From the NCBI GenBank assembly GCA_021229015.1, contig CM037777.1, positions 25,787,222 to 25,851,221 on the forward strand: a stretch of 64,000 nucleotides of DNA, read 5' to 3'. The translations under genes were made by a program, and so were the position numbers. Shown piece after piece: positions 32,341-43,569 of this stretch (positions are counted from its first letter, which is position 1; every line of letters starts with the position of its first letter). The DNA is from Solen grandis (lineage: Eukaryota > Mollusca > Bivalvia > Adapedonta > Solenidae). The notes below the pieces were generated by a model. That model did no database searches. It was not told the DNA's origin and saw only the letters and a list, made by a program, of their open reading frames with translations.

Positions 32341-34377
32341 TAGGCTCAAAACTTCATAAAATCACCAAAACCAAGCAAGCAAAGAAACCAACCAAATTCA
32401 ACTTTAAAAAATCACCTAACGATACAAAGAAAATTAATTTGGTGATTTGTAATAGCAAACCTACAGGCTCCTGCAATACAGGCTGTGTCTTACACATCAT
32501 TACCCTGTGACTAGAGCTACAAATTGAAAGGAAATGCACATGGGGCTGCAGTGTACTGCACTGCATTATCTGATGTGATCAAAGCAACATGCGCACTTCA
32601 AAAGACAGAAAAATGTGTAATGACTTTAACAAGTGGCATGTTTAGATTTCAAGGTGATTATTTAGAGATAAGCTATGGATATTGATTTTCCTTTTCCCTG
32701 TGCGTAACATTATAAATATTTCAAGTATTTCAGAGATTTTTTTTTTATGCATAACCAAGGGGACTTAAAAAGTTATAACAGTTTAAATAACATGATTTTA
32801 TAGATGGCATTGCTAGCCACAGTGATATGACGCATCAATTTTGGATACGGAGGTCCAAGGTTCAAGACCTGAGCTATGTAGCCCCAGCAATATTTCAAAG
32901 TCTCATGTTTCTGATATCAGCGAGAGAAATTGTCAATTACTCCCTGAAGTTTCATCTCAAGTACTAAATCAGAGGATTTGGTTAATTGACTACTGTTAAA
33001 TTACTCTTTGTGAAATATGGCATATGCAAACCGAAATGGAGTTGCCTGTGTATAAATTGGCTCCGAGTAAATGACTTTTGCTTTTTTTTTTTTATTCTAA
33101 AACCTTTATTCTTTCTCTCCCCCCCAAAATGATTTGATAATTATAGGTTTTTAGATAATTACTATAAGAAAAAAAATCTTTAAACTGGCTTGAGATTACT
33201 TGGATAGATCAAGTTTTTCCATCTCTCTTTATATAATATGTTATTCTTGTAAATCAGTCCAGATAATATGTACCTATCATTATTATGTATAGATATTTGT
33301 ACATGTACATAAAAAAATGGAGTAGTGGTATGGAAAAAACTGTAAAACTCTGCTACAGGCCAAATATAAATAGAAGGAAAGTAATCTTAGACTACCTTTC
33401 TCTCAAGTTTATAATAAACAAATTATTGCCTCTTAGTAGTGTTTCATATCCATATCATGTTTACTTAACAAAAATAACAGAATGAGTTTTACCAGTAAAT
33501 AATCTTTTGAGTTATTTGAAAAAATTAACATTCTGTTGAAAAAATTAACATTTAGGGTTTAGTAGTCTGATTATATTATTTATATAAATTTTCTTAAGGC
33601 CCTAATGGTGGTTTTAATAAACTAATATCTTGTCAGTTTTCAAAAGATAAAAATCTGTAATTTACAAAGTTCAAGCAAAGCATTATTATTGTGTACATTT
33701 TAATCTCTCAATATTTCGGAGGTCAGCCCATACAAAAGGTCATCTTTGATAAAGGTCAGGATGTAGCAGCAATTTTTGTGTCAGAATATTACAGTAGCCA
33801 TAGGGGAACTTGAATGACATATGTCAACACAAAAAGATGTTGACACGCAGCTCTTGCCGTTTAAACTCCGACTCAGGTAAACATCAGCGACCTTGCGATG
33901 ATCTGGCTTTGGACGGGACAATCTGATCTCTCCAGTCTCATTGAGTTTGGTTTATGCTTCATTAACCGGAATATTTTCTTACCTAATTGCGAACCTTTAT
34001 CTGCGTCCCTCAGGCATCTGAGGGTACCTCACAAGTTACTTACATTTAACTTGAGGTAGATTTACTGTATAAATACATGGGAGTGTATTCTAATGGATTA
34101 ATGTTAAGTGTTTGTATGGATTAGGTAAGGAGCTATAAACAAATATTTCTTAGTATTGATCAGAAGTGAAGGATTATATTTGAAATATTCAAGAGCATTT
34201 CCTAGGTATGTGTGAATAATAGTTTGGAAATTAAAATACTGTCATACCACTGCTTCATTCTGTGGAGTAGGAGACTAGTTTAAGATATTCATCTTGAATT
34301 CCATCCTGTGTCATCTATTGCATTGTTTAACTCTTTACCTCATGAATGTTCATGTGTAATTTAGTTTTAACTTTATT
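32341..34377. other. AT-rich non-coding stretch
   Basis: No gene recognised. At 32820-32885 GGTCCAAGGTTCAAGACCTG resembles a degraded tRNA-like B box. A remnant TTAACTCTTTACCTCATGAA at 34328 matches the terminus of dispersed family E. Confidence 0.4.
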
Positions 34378-34590
34378 TATTTTTCATTGATTATGTAACA
34401 AGTTCTCACAATTTATATTAATCGCTCTCGATGACTGGTGGCAGCGCGTGTGGTCATTATTGTGGGAGGAACCTGTAAGAAACCCACATGTCTGAACGAA
34501 TGACCACTGTTCCCTGTCACGTACGTGACCAGGAATCGTACTCAGGGGTTTTCTTTGCTCTGCAGACTGTGAAGAATCTAAGCCACAATA
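34378..34590 (-). mobile_element. SINE family C, copy 1
   Basis: Shares GATTATG(T/G)AACAAGTTCTC, ATATTAATCGCTCTCGATG, GTGGTCATTATTGTGGGAGG and CCAGGAATCGTACTCAGG with 41985-42155. The minus-strand head reads like a tRNA B box (CCTGAGTACGATTCCTGG). It is diverged and the A-box end is unclear in this copy. Confidence 0.55.
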
Positions 34591-34869
34591 GTAGAGCTAC
34601 AATATTGTATGAGCAAACAGAGTAGAGCTACAATATTGTATGAGCAAACAGAGTAGAGCTACAATATTGTATGAGCAAACAGAGTAGAGCTACAATATTG
34701 TATGAGCAAACAGAGTAGAGCTACAATATTGTATGAGCAAACAGAGTAGAGCTACAATATTGTATGAGCAAACAGAGTAGAGCTACAATATTGTATGAGC
34801 AAACAGAGTAGAGCTACAATATTGTATGAGCAAACAAAGTAGAGCTATAATATTGTATGAGAAAACATT
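34591..34869 (+). repeat. 31-bp minisatellite, nine units
   Basis: GTAGAGCTACAATATTGTAT followed by GAGCAAACAGA repeats every 31 bases at 34591, 34622, 34653, 34684, 34715, 34746, 34777, 34808 and 34839. The first eight units are essentially identical and the last two edges drift. The unit is the reverse complement of a segment of dispersed family E (CTCTGTTTGCTCATACAATA then CTGCAGCT-like), so a transposon fragment has been amplified in tandem. Confidence 0.95.
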
Positions 34870-35301
34870 GATTGTAGAGATTGTCTAATCTGGGTCTTTG
34901 TAATGTTCACCAAGGCATAATTAAAAATTTTTTTCCAATTAGCGAATCCTCACTTTTATGGTTACGCTGTAGTTTTTTTTTTGTATTTATTAATAAATGG
35001 GCAAATTTATAACTTCTCTTCACAAATTAAAATGAGGTTTTATGATTGTTGTGTGTGTTATCTTGTCATGTTGTTATGCATCCTGTTTGACACTTTTTTT
35101 TTTTTATATTTTGCTCAGTCAGAGTGGTGTAGCATGGGTATTCATCACCTTTATTGATAGCTCTAGTTGTTACGTTACTGTTTTTGTAGATTTTAATGCA
35201 ATTACATGAAATCTCCATTTATTTTTTTTTTTTTTTAGTTAGTTGCCCTTTACCTTCTCTTTAGATGAGCCAATACTCTGGGGAAACATTTGAAAGAAAG
35301 T
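34870..35301. other. AT-rich spacer with poly-T runs
   Basis: Nothing recognised. Confidence 0.4.
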
Positions 35302-35542
35302 TTAACCCTTTCCCTCATATAGACTCATTTTGACGCACTCAATAGGTACCACATAAGCCTGATCTGCAGAAAACCACAGTTAAACCTTACCAAATTTAAT
35401 TATAAAATCCTCATTTCCAGACCACTGAGGAGCAGCGAACAGCATAAAACCTGATCAGCCTGCGATTTACTCGCAGGCTGATCAGGTTTTATGCTGTTCG
35501 CATAGGTCTTTTCATGGTGTCCTCTATAAGGGAAAGGGTTAA
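35302..35542 (-). mobile_element. TTAA-flanked MITE family, copy 2
   Basis: Inverted relative to copy 1. The hairpin arms around CTGATCAGCCTGCGA and CTCGCAGGCTGATCAG are preserved and both TTAA flanks are intact. The right end has one changed base (CTATAAGGGAAAGGG). Confidence 0.85.
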
Positions 35543-36639
35543 TAGAACTCATCTTATTTTTACTGAAGAGCAGGATTTCGAAATTCACAATTTGCTTCAT
35601 ATTGCCCAACCCAGATCAGACTGTTCCTTCCAGGAGGTCCAGATCTGGGGTGTGTTCAGTATATATGTCAAACCATCTTAACGTTATGAAACTGTCTTAG
35701 TGTCATAAACCATGATGTTCATGTATACCTATAATTAACATATTAAAATGCATGTAGACAGCATGGTATATGGTCCCAAGATAACTCTACTTTTTCTATT
35801 ACTGCTGCTATTTACCCATATAATACCATCTATAAGTAAAAAAGTTATTTTGCTGACACTATGGGGTATGGAATTTGTCTCACTGATAAAACACATTATT
35901 TCATCAGTTCGCATAAAATATGAAAAATAAAGGTTTGATCAATTTCAATGCTCTACATTGGGTGATATGATACTCACTCTTAATAATGCATCAGATATTT
36001 TTTGTTTTTGCAACATTTACTTCTACAATGCTTTTCAAATTCATCTTGATAAGACATTTTCCAGTAAATTCAAATTTGTGTCATCCTTGACTTTACTAAG
36101 ATATCAAACTTTACCATCTTTGACATTTAGAAATATTAAGATAATGATTAAGTTGGACACTATTAGAGTTATTTCCCCCTTGAGGCATGTAATAAATGTG
36201 TGGGGACCAGTCATTGTTACAGATAATGTTGTATGGGGGAGGGATCTGTCATTGTCAATGTCCTTAATTAAATAATGTAATTGGTCTTTAATCATGTTCA
36301 AAGACAGTTTTATTTTGAAATAATTGTATGAGGATGTAAATCGATTAGGTTTTGTAATGGTACATGACAACGGTTAGCGGTAGTTTTATATGCATATTAG
36401 TTACTGTCACACATCTTATTCTAGAAGCTTTTGTCGAAACAAATCAGATTCTGTTCAGCTTCAAGGTATCAGGATAGGCTATCATAAGTGGTAACACACA
36501 TTGCCTCTGACCTTGAAGATGTTTTAGGTTCAATACTTTACCTGGTCATTTATATGAGAGGGTAAGCTTAGTAGTCATTCAGGCACTTGGGTTTTCTCTT
36601 GGTACTCCGGTTCCTCTAAAGTAATGACCTCTTATCAGT
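35543..36639. other. AT-rich non-coding stretch
   Basis: No gene recognised. Overlapping small frames at 35748-36370 on both strands lack family resemblance. A tRNA-like degraded head (GTGGTAACACACATTGCCTC, then TAGGTTCAATAC) at about 36488-36540 suggests an old SINE. Confidence 0.4.
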
Positions 36640-36950
36640 GTTTTTTTAACACTTAACTTTTTAGCCAGGTATCCCGACGGAACATCTGCTTTGAAACTCA
36701 GGATTCCCTTCTGAAAATTAGGAGTCCATTTTATGTCATTCAGGCATATGATGGCTTTTTTCACATAACAATTGGTTAAAAAGTTATGATTCATCAAAGA
36801 GGGTTACTAATAAGAAATGTGGCTGTTCAAGGTAATTTTAATCGGAAAACTAAGTGTCCAAACGGAACACCTGACATGTCAATTCTGGAGTCCCATCACA
36901 ATTTTGGGTGTCCTTGAGACCCTTGGGCACTGTTAGTGTTGACCCCTGCT
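36640..36950 (-). repeat. Dispersed ~300-bp repeat, copy 2
   Basis: The reverse complement is collinear with 28541-28850 over the whole length with small indels. The 72-codon minus-strand frame at 36579-36797 falls in it and is not conserved in the other copy, so it is not called a gene. Confidence 0.65.
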
Positions 36951-37092
36951 TACAATCTTCTTAAAACTGAGTATATTGTATCTATGTGCTGTTTGAGATT
37001 TGATTTCAGGCCAGAATGTAGTTGCTTGTTTTCCCTACAACATAGAGTGAAATAAAAAAAGAAAGAATTTAACAAGATCACTATACAACAAT
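36951..37092. other. Spacer
   Basis: Nothing recognised. Confidence 0.35.
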
Positions 37093-37250
37093 CCCATTGG
37101 TAGACTTGGTTAGGGTGTCCACTCCTTAACTGGGGGGGTCATGGGTTTGATCCTCAGCTGCAACATATCTAAAATAGTATATTAGAGGATAATAATTTTA
37201 TACTCACTAGCTTGGCATTTAGCACAGATGGTAGTTAGTCTTATGTACCA
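37093..37250 (+). mobile_element. SINE family B, 5' fragment
   Basis: Head CCCATTGGTAGACTTGGTTA, GGGTGTCCACTCCTTAAC, B box TCATGGGTTTGATCCTCAGC, then CTTGGCATTTAGCACAGATG. It matches the first half of family B; the remainder is displaced or lost. A family B 3' half reappears at 37665-37810. Confidence 0.5.
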
Positions 37251-37664
37251 ATACAAAAGCAGGCATTGCCGATTTGCATAATTACCACAGCCATTTCACT
37301 GTACTGTATCACTCAGCACTCAGTAGCATAACAATTCAATGCAAATGTAAGGTCACAATTTCCTAAAGTATGCAATTTATAAGTGGAACCTCACTCCGGA
37401 TCATTATGAAACAAATCAAAGTACTCAAGGAACTTAGAGACTGTCGGCGAGTCATCATAAAGCAAGGAGTGAGTTCATCTGACATACTACATGTACTAGT
37501 AACTAGAGTTACAAGAAAATGTAGAGATTTTGGCATCAAATGACCTTTGCCTCTTTCGAATTCAACTCTCAGCCTCAGCGACTTAACTGGAATTAGAATT
37601 ATAGCTATTTCATAATGTAAATCCTGCCGACAGGCTTCCAGCTCATTGTTTCTTTGGTTTTAGA

Positions 37665-37815
37665 AGAGTGGCTTCAGGATTGGTTGGACCATGTCAGGTG
37701 TGGTATCATGCCACTTGTCTTCAATATGATACTTACAGTGAAACTACACTATACCTGTCTCATGTAGACAAAGTCCCGAATTGATTTAATATCTGTACTG
37801 TTGGTAGGGTGTTAA
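37665..37815 (+). mobile_element. SINE family B, 3' fragment
   Basis: GTGGCTTCAGGATTGGTTGG, TCAGGTGTGGTATCATGCCA, CTTGTCTTCAATATGATAC and TACCTGTCTCATGTAGACAA match the 3' half of family B. It may belong with the fragment at 37093, with about 400 bp of other DNA between. Confidence 0.5.
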
Positions 37816-38380
37816 TTACCTGTACAAACAAACTTGATTACTTATATTCTTGTTAAAAAATAAGAATAAAAAAAGGTTTAAACTTTGTATTTGAAGGCAA
37901 GAGTTAAGACTCATGGTGAAAGATAATAAAACTCAACTTCCTGGCAACAGAGCTTCGAAGGTCCAGATTTAGAACCTGTGAAAAGTAGAACATCAGCTTT
38001 TAGGGTGCCTTTCAACCAATGTATTTTGTGTAATTTTGTGTAATATTGTCACATTAAAGGATCATAAAAGTTGAGAGTTTTATGATGTGTATGTATTTAT
38101 TCGTTGGTAGAAAATTTTAGTTGGGGCTTAGATATTTGATATTGGAGGAGGGCATTTTTGATCATTATGAGTATCTTATTTCATGTTGTGTTTTAGAGTT
38201 AAAGTATGTTTGAACTATTGCCTGTACAAAAAAGAGAGTTCTACAAATGGGGGAAAAACACTTTAGTTATCCCCGGGGATATTGGTATTGAATATTGTAC
38301 AGACGATTCCTGATACCCATTTGTGATACAGATCTCAACTCATTCCATATTTGGCTCCAGTTCAAAGGCTGATTTGTTTG
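37816..38380. other. AT-rich stretch upstream of a candidate first exon
   Basis: No coding signal. It would contain the promoter if the exon at 38534 is real; no TATA box stands out. Confidence 0.35.
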
Positions 38381-38406
38381 CGGTATTGGAAAATTGTCCA
38401 ATACCG
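38381..38406. promoter_or_regulatory. Inverted repeat with CCAAT in possible 5' UTR or promoter
   Basis: GCGGTATTGGA and TCCAATACCGG face each other across AAATTG. The right arm carries a CCAAT sequence. It lies about 130 bp before the candidate start codon at 38534. Confidence 0.35.
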
Positions 38407-38533
38407 GAGCTCTAGGCAGAATCTCTGAATATTGGTCAAGATTCTACGAACTGGATTTCGGCAGTCAAAGTGAGCGAGGACTTACATATGTAGGACATTA
38501 TATAGTCGGATTTAGATTTTTTTACGGAAAATT

Positions 38534-38584
38534 ATGGACAGTCCAGATGATACGGATTTCGAGGAATTTTCTGACCTCGACAAG
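38534..38584 (+). CDS. Candidate first coding exon, unknown acidic protein
   Basis: The ATG has A at -3 and G at +4. It is followed by 17 codons, MDSPDDTDFEEFSDLDK, running straight into a good donor (AAG|GTAATT), phase 0. An acidic D/E/F-rich N-terminus on a short exon with this context is typical of a real first coding exon. No downstream exon could be linked with certainty: the nearest candidates at 40.4 and 51.2 kb do not continue this frame at phase 0. The gene, if real, probably extends far to the right or out of the window. Confidence 0.42.
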
Positions 38585-39454
38585 GTAATTCATGTTTTTA
38601 TCACAAAATATTACAATATTGTTGATAATTATAGTATTTGTTTCATGCCGGACTAGTAATTGTTTCATGCCGGACTATCAGTATCCGTTATGTCACAATC
38701 ATGGCACCGGAATTTGTTTCTTGTCACATTGTCGTCTGCTCCATTTTTCATGCCCCTATCTTTACTTTCACATATGTAACATGTTACCTACGATTAAAGT
38801 CATAATGTCTCCATAATAAATGATTTAAGAAATAAGTTATTGATTTAAGTAAACAAGTATTAGATAAAGTCTTAAATTAAGAGTTTTAATCTACAGTATG
38901 GGTAATTCAGAAAAATGAAAAACGTATTAAACCCCAGTGATTGCACCATATTGACTGTTTGGATATCACATCAGTGGATCATAACGTTCGCCCACCCACA
39001 CAAATCTGAGAATTAACATTCACATGTCTGCTTTGAGATTCTCCAGTATGTAAATTTGATTTCAATTTTCATAAAATTACATTATGAATTGAAATTGGTT
39101 CAGAAAATCAAATACAGCAAGACAGTGGACGCTGTAATGGAATCAGTCCTGCCATTTGATGTCAATCCTATGCATATAACGTGCGTTAATTATTAATCAA
39201 ACCATAAATTTGATGGGAATTTATATAATGTGCACAAGTTATTTGAACCAGCTATATATGGTAAGTTTAGCTGTGGGCAGTTTTCTATGTGTAGATTATG
39301 TAAACGTATGATACATCAATTGATCAATATCTGATAACATCATCCATTCTGTAGGTTTTATCAGCTATAGATATTACCATATCTAACAACAGACCTGTCC
39401 ATTGTGGCACTAGAATGGTATACAGAAGGAGCTGCACTTACAACAAATTGATTT
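38585..39454. other. Putative intron or spacer
   Basis: AT-rich. TTGTTTCATGCCGGACTA is directly repeated at about 38638 and 38659. Nothing else recognised. Confidence 0.4.
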
Positions 39455-40402
39455 TTAGCTCACCTGAGCACTTGTGCTCGGGTGAGCTTTTGTGATCGCC
39501 TTTTGTCCGTCGTGCGTCGTGCGTCGTCAGTCGTCCGTCGTCCGTCGTCAACAATTGCTTGTGAACACTCTAGAGGCCACAGTTTTGACCCAATCTTCAT
39601 GAAACTTGGTCAGGATGTTTGTCTACATGATATCTCGGATGAGTTCGAAATTGGGTCATGTGGGGTCAAAAACTAGGTCACCAGGTCAAATCTTAGAAAA
39701 ACCTTGTGAACACTCTAGAGGCCACAGTTTTGGCCCAATCTTCATGAAACTTGGTCAGGATGTTTGTCTACATAATATCTCGGATGAGTTCGAAATTGGG
39801 TCATGTGGGGTCAAAAACTAGGTCACCAGGTCAAATCTTAGAAAAACCTTGTGAACACTCTAGAGGCCACAGTTTTGGCCCAATCTTCATGAAACTTGGT
39901 CAGGATGTTTGTCTACATGATATCTCGAATGGGTTTGAAAATGGGTCATGTGGGGTCAAAATCTAGGTCACCAGGTCAAATCTTAGAAAAACCTTGTGAA
40001 CACTCTAGAGGCCACAGTTTTGGCCTAATCTTCATGAAACTTGGTCAGATGTTTGTCTACATGATATCTCGATGGTTTGAAATGGGTCATGTGGGGTCAA
40101 AACTAGGTCACCGGTCAAATCTTAGAAAAACCTTGTGAACACTCTAGAGGCCACAGTTTTGGCCCAATCTTCATGAAACTTGGTCAGGATGTTTGTCTAC
40201 ATGATATCTCAGATGAGTTCAAAATTGGGTCATGTGGGGTCAAAAACTAGGTCACCAGGTAAATTCAGGTAGGATCAAAATGTAGGCCACTTAGTCAAAT
40301 GTTAGAAAAACACTTTAGATGCCAGATTTTTTGTCATTTTGCCTAACACAGCCATCTTAATCAGGTGAGCGACACAGGGCCATCTTGGCCCTCTTGTTTT
40401 GA
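39455..40402 (+). repeat. Hairpin-plus-array element, 145-bp units
   Basis: The left end is a long hairpin: AGCTCACCTGAGCAC pairs with GTGCTCGGGTGAGCT (about 39457-39489). A CGTCGTGCGTCGTCAGTCGT-type microsatellite follows. Five units are spaced at 145 bp (CTTGTGAACACTC at 39558, 39703, 39848, 39993 and about 40132), each with TCTTCATGAAACTTGGTCAG and TAGGTCACCAGGTCAAATCT. The right end is CAGGTGAGCGACACAGGGCC then CTTGGCCCTCTTGTTTT. It inserts between T-rich flanks. Because 145 is not a multiple of 3, successive open frames across it are shifted repeats, not genes. Confidence 0.88.
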
Positions 40403-40595
40403 TATGCAACTATTTGCAGTAGATTACAGAATATGTCAACGACTTGACCATATGGATGAGGCTGAGAAAGGGGCTCTGTGGGGCAGGGGACTGAAAATCA
40501 GGCAGCAGATAGTTTCCACCTGTGGACTTCCTGGAGACCCTATAGAGGTCCCTAATAATACTATGATTCTCGAAAGTTCAACAGTGTCAAAATGA
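40403..40595 (+). other. Weak candidate exon, unrecognised
   Basis: An open frame of about 60 codons directly after the array element includes CQRLDHMDEAEKGALWGRGL and STCGLPGDPIEVPNNTM before a TGA. Possible acceptors are TTTGCAG and TTACAG near 40424-40434. No domain was recognised and the frame does not continue the exon at 38534. Codon content is coding-like, but support is thin. Confidence 0.22.
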
Positions 40596-40805
40596 CAGTC
40601 ATATTTCTCATACAGATAATTTTGATATCAATCTTTGTTGCCTCCATCCTACAGATTTTGATAAAAAGTTTGCAAGGAGTTGTTGGAAGGGGAATGGTAT
40701 TTTTAGCTTGTCTGTTTCAAAGAAAAAGTGGAGCTATTATGATCGCTGGGTGATTGTCGTCATTGTTGTACAAAAACTTAAAAATTTCCCACAACTCAAA
40801 CACTT

Positions 40806-41047
40806 TTAACCCTTTCCCTCATAGAGGAAACCATGAAAAGACCTATGCGAACAGCATAAAACCAGATCAGCCTGCGAGTTACTCGCAGGCTGATCTGGTT
40901 TTATGCTGTTCGCTGCTCCTCAGTGGTCTGGAAATGAGGATTTTGTAATTAAATTTGATAAGGTTTAACTGTGGTTTTCTGCAGATCAGGCTTTATGTGG
41001 TACCTACTGAGTGCGTCAAAATGAGTCTATATGAGGGAAAGGGTTAA
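40806..41047 (+). mobile_element. TTAA-flanked MITE family, copy 3
   Basis: Full-length with both TTAA flanks. The hairpin arms here are especially symmetric (CAGCCTGCGAGT, then TACTCGCAGGCTGATC). Confidence 0.88.
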
Positions 41048-41215
41048 CAGACAAGTGTTGGCATCCACATGCGGTGCTCTTGTTTTAAGACTAAAGATAT
41101 CTAAAGGACCTCTCACAGTTCCTCTAGAAACACTAATTCAAAATCTTAACCATTCATTTAACAATAGTATCTTTTTCCATTATGTGCAATAATTATGTAA
41201 ACAAGTAAAAATCCT
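41048..41215. other. Spacer
   Basis: Nothing recognised. Confidence 0.35.
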
Positions 41216-41292
41216 ACTGCCATGAAATGGATTCAAACTTGGGACCTTTTGGTATGCAAATCGGACACTCTACCACGTTGCCACAAAAGTTA
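41216..41292 (-). repeat. tRNA-like SINE head
   Basis: On the minus strand GTGGCAACGTGGTAGAGTG gives an A-box-like region and CAAGTTTGAATCC a B-box-like region about 30 bases later. The acceptor stem does not close, so it is a tRNA-derived SINE head rather than a tRNA gene. Confidence 0.45.
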
Positions 41293-41980
41293 GCTCTATG
41301 GCATAATAGTAAAAGTGACATTTTTATACCTCTACTATATACACATGTACATGTATTTAAGCTAATACTTAATCAGACTTGTCTAATGGTAGTTTAGACA
41401 TGTATTGATCAAGTCAGTCCATTTTTATCTTCCCTGATAAGCCCGGGGAACATTGTCTGACTTGATCCCTCTTTTCTTTTAACCCATCATGACCCCATTA
41501 TTCTTTAAGAGCTGTGATAGAGTTTCTAAGTTCTTGCAATTTTAAATTATTGATCTTATTTTCTATTAAGAGATTGGTTAGGAAACATAAATCATGCAAG
41601 CAAGCCAATAAAAGAAAACATTCATTCAAATTTAAATGTCTTTTACTGTCATTTTGTTAAAAATAACACAAATGGCCCTTGTTTGAAACAGAGTTATAGG
41701 AATCTTGAATTTAAGAGAAAAATATATATATTTTTATCAGAATTTGGGAGGTGGGCTTAAATATTTAAAAGGGTCCATTATAAAATAAATGTCAATGTTT
41801 AAGTGTTTGTTAGTTTGCATTGCTCATGTTTAATGTCACGAAGACAATATTTCAGTCACTTTAGGGACTCTAAATTGTCCACACAAGACATGTTCAGTAC
41901 CCGCTAAGGCAAAAAAATGAAAAAATTATTGTGTGTTTAGGGCAACGGTTTCAAGAAAGGTAGGGTAGAGATATACTCTA
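41293..41980. other. AT-rich spacer with a short dispersed repeat
   Basis: The segment 41905-41975 (GGCAAAAAAATGA, GCAACGGTTT, AAGGTAGGGTAGAGAT) resembles 44970-45045. Nothing else recognised. Confidence 0.4.
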
Positions 41981-41984
41981 TTTA

Positions 41985-42160
41985 TTTACATTGATTACGG
42001 AATAAGTTCTCATAACCTATATTAATCACTCTCGATGGCTCTGATGGTGGCTTATGTGGTCATTATTGTGGGAGGAAACCGGAAAAAACCAGGAATCAAA
42101 CCCAGGACACATTCAGGTGAGAAGTGAAGTGCGTTACCACTACGCTATCCAGGCCAGTTG
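41985..42160 (-). mobile_element. SINE family C, copy 2, with tRNA-like head
   Basis: The minus-strand head is tRNA-like: GGCCTGGATAGCGTAGTGGT with AACGC as the A-box region and GGGTTTGATTCCTGG as the B-box region. The body reads CCTCCCACAATAATGACCAC and CATCGAGAGTGATTAATATA. It is the better-preserved of the two copies. Confidence 0.65.
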
Positions 42161-43569
42161 ACCGGAACTGAACACACGGCATGGTATAGTACCGCCTCAC
42201 TGATTTAATATATTGTAGGCAAGGGGCTTGACTTGCTGAGCACAATGGAAATGAACTAGGCCCCAAGATCTTGAAAATTTATAAGTACGATCTCAGGATC
42301 AAACTCAAATGTCATATTCAAATCTCTATTTAGTCTTTGTTCAGGGCTTAGCATGAGTTTGAACATATAGATCATACTTAAGTAGGGTTTTAATTTTCAA
42401 GAACATTGGGCATGAATGTACCTTCTTTTTAACAACTTTGGGATATGATGACCTGCAGAGATCAAACATATGACCTTTCTGGTTATGGAACAGTCGCTAA
42501 AACCACCTGGTCACCAGGACTGAAACAATATAACATGATTCCAGCAACTATACCCTAAATCAAGAAAGGAGATATGACATTGTAGTAAGTTTCTAAAAAC
42601 ATTTTGAGGTATTAATACACATTATTCAGGTCAGTGTGCGAAAATAATTAATTGGATGTCAGGTTATTTATACTCTACGGTTTAAGCCAGGGCTGTCTCA
42701 GATTATAAAACTTTCTTGTTCAACTTCTGAATGATAAAGTAGAAACAGTCAGAGGCCAGTCTCTTGTTTCAAGGGATATTAAAGGTATTGTGACAAAACT
42801 TGTGAAGCTGAAATTTTGTAGAAAATTACTTAATTTTGAAATGGTTCATCGGGTATGTGTTTAATTACTCATTATTTTTATGGTTACATAATGAATATTA
42901 TTGTATGTAAGAAATTAATTTAAAAATAATAATTTGTCAAATTTTAAAGAAGACATTTGTTAAATTTCATGCGCTGCTCCTGAACTGCCCTCTCACTCAT
43001 TTTAAATGATTAATGACCAATACCTCCTGGTTATATCACTCTTAAATGGGATCAAGTGTGCATTTTGATCAACATTTTTTTTTTTCACCTTTAACTAAAA
43101 ATTGAATGTAAAAAAATCTCCATCTCATTCTCTTTCTATCTCTCTTTCAGTCTATTTTTATATGAAGCAGAAAATTTGTCATCTACTTTCAGTAGACTAC
43201 CGGTAGTACCCTTTTCTCTCTCTTAATATGAAGCAAGAAGCTTGTCATCTTCTTTCAGCAGTTACTTTCCAAAAAAAAAAAAAGTACATGAATTATAACA
43301 AGAGAAACCAGATTTTGAAAGAATTATGTTAATACATCTTGAACATTAAACTCTCTGAACCTATACCTCTATGGGTACCTTTAATGATACCTGTCTCGTG
43401 TATTTTGGTGCTGTAGGTATGTGTAAGATGAAGGGGTGGGGAGGGTATTACCTCTGGTTCAATGACTTGTTAGGCTTGTGTACCTTAGAAAGGGATTCTT
43501 GTCATTTGGTAAACATTGGTGATAAGTGAGTGTAACTTGGTAAATGCATGTCACTTTCTTTTCAATTTT
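42161..43569. other. AT-rich non-coding stretch
   Basis: No gene recognised. A tRNA-like degraded segment (ATGACCTGCAGAGATCAAAC and GGTTATGGAACAGTCGC, minus) near 42448-42515 may be another SINE head. A phrase TATGAAGCA(A/G)...CTTGTCATCT.CTTTCAG is duplicated at about 43150 and 43228. Confidence 0.4.

Noticed and set aside
34591..34869. CRISPR array
   Set aside because: The 31-bp units are directly adjacent with no spacers, and the context is eukaryotic; it is a minisatellite.
36579..36797. Minus-strand 72-codon frame
   Set aside because: It falls in a dispersed repeat whose other copy (28541-28850) breaks the frame by small indels.
39482..40138. Series of overlapping 64-80-codon frames
   Set aside because: They are the same 145-bp repeat read in shifting frames; the array element explains them.
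41216..41292. tRNA gene on the minus strand
   Set aside because: A-box and B-box-like motifs occur, but no closing acceptor stem; best explained as a SINE head.
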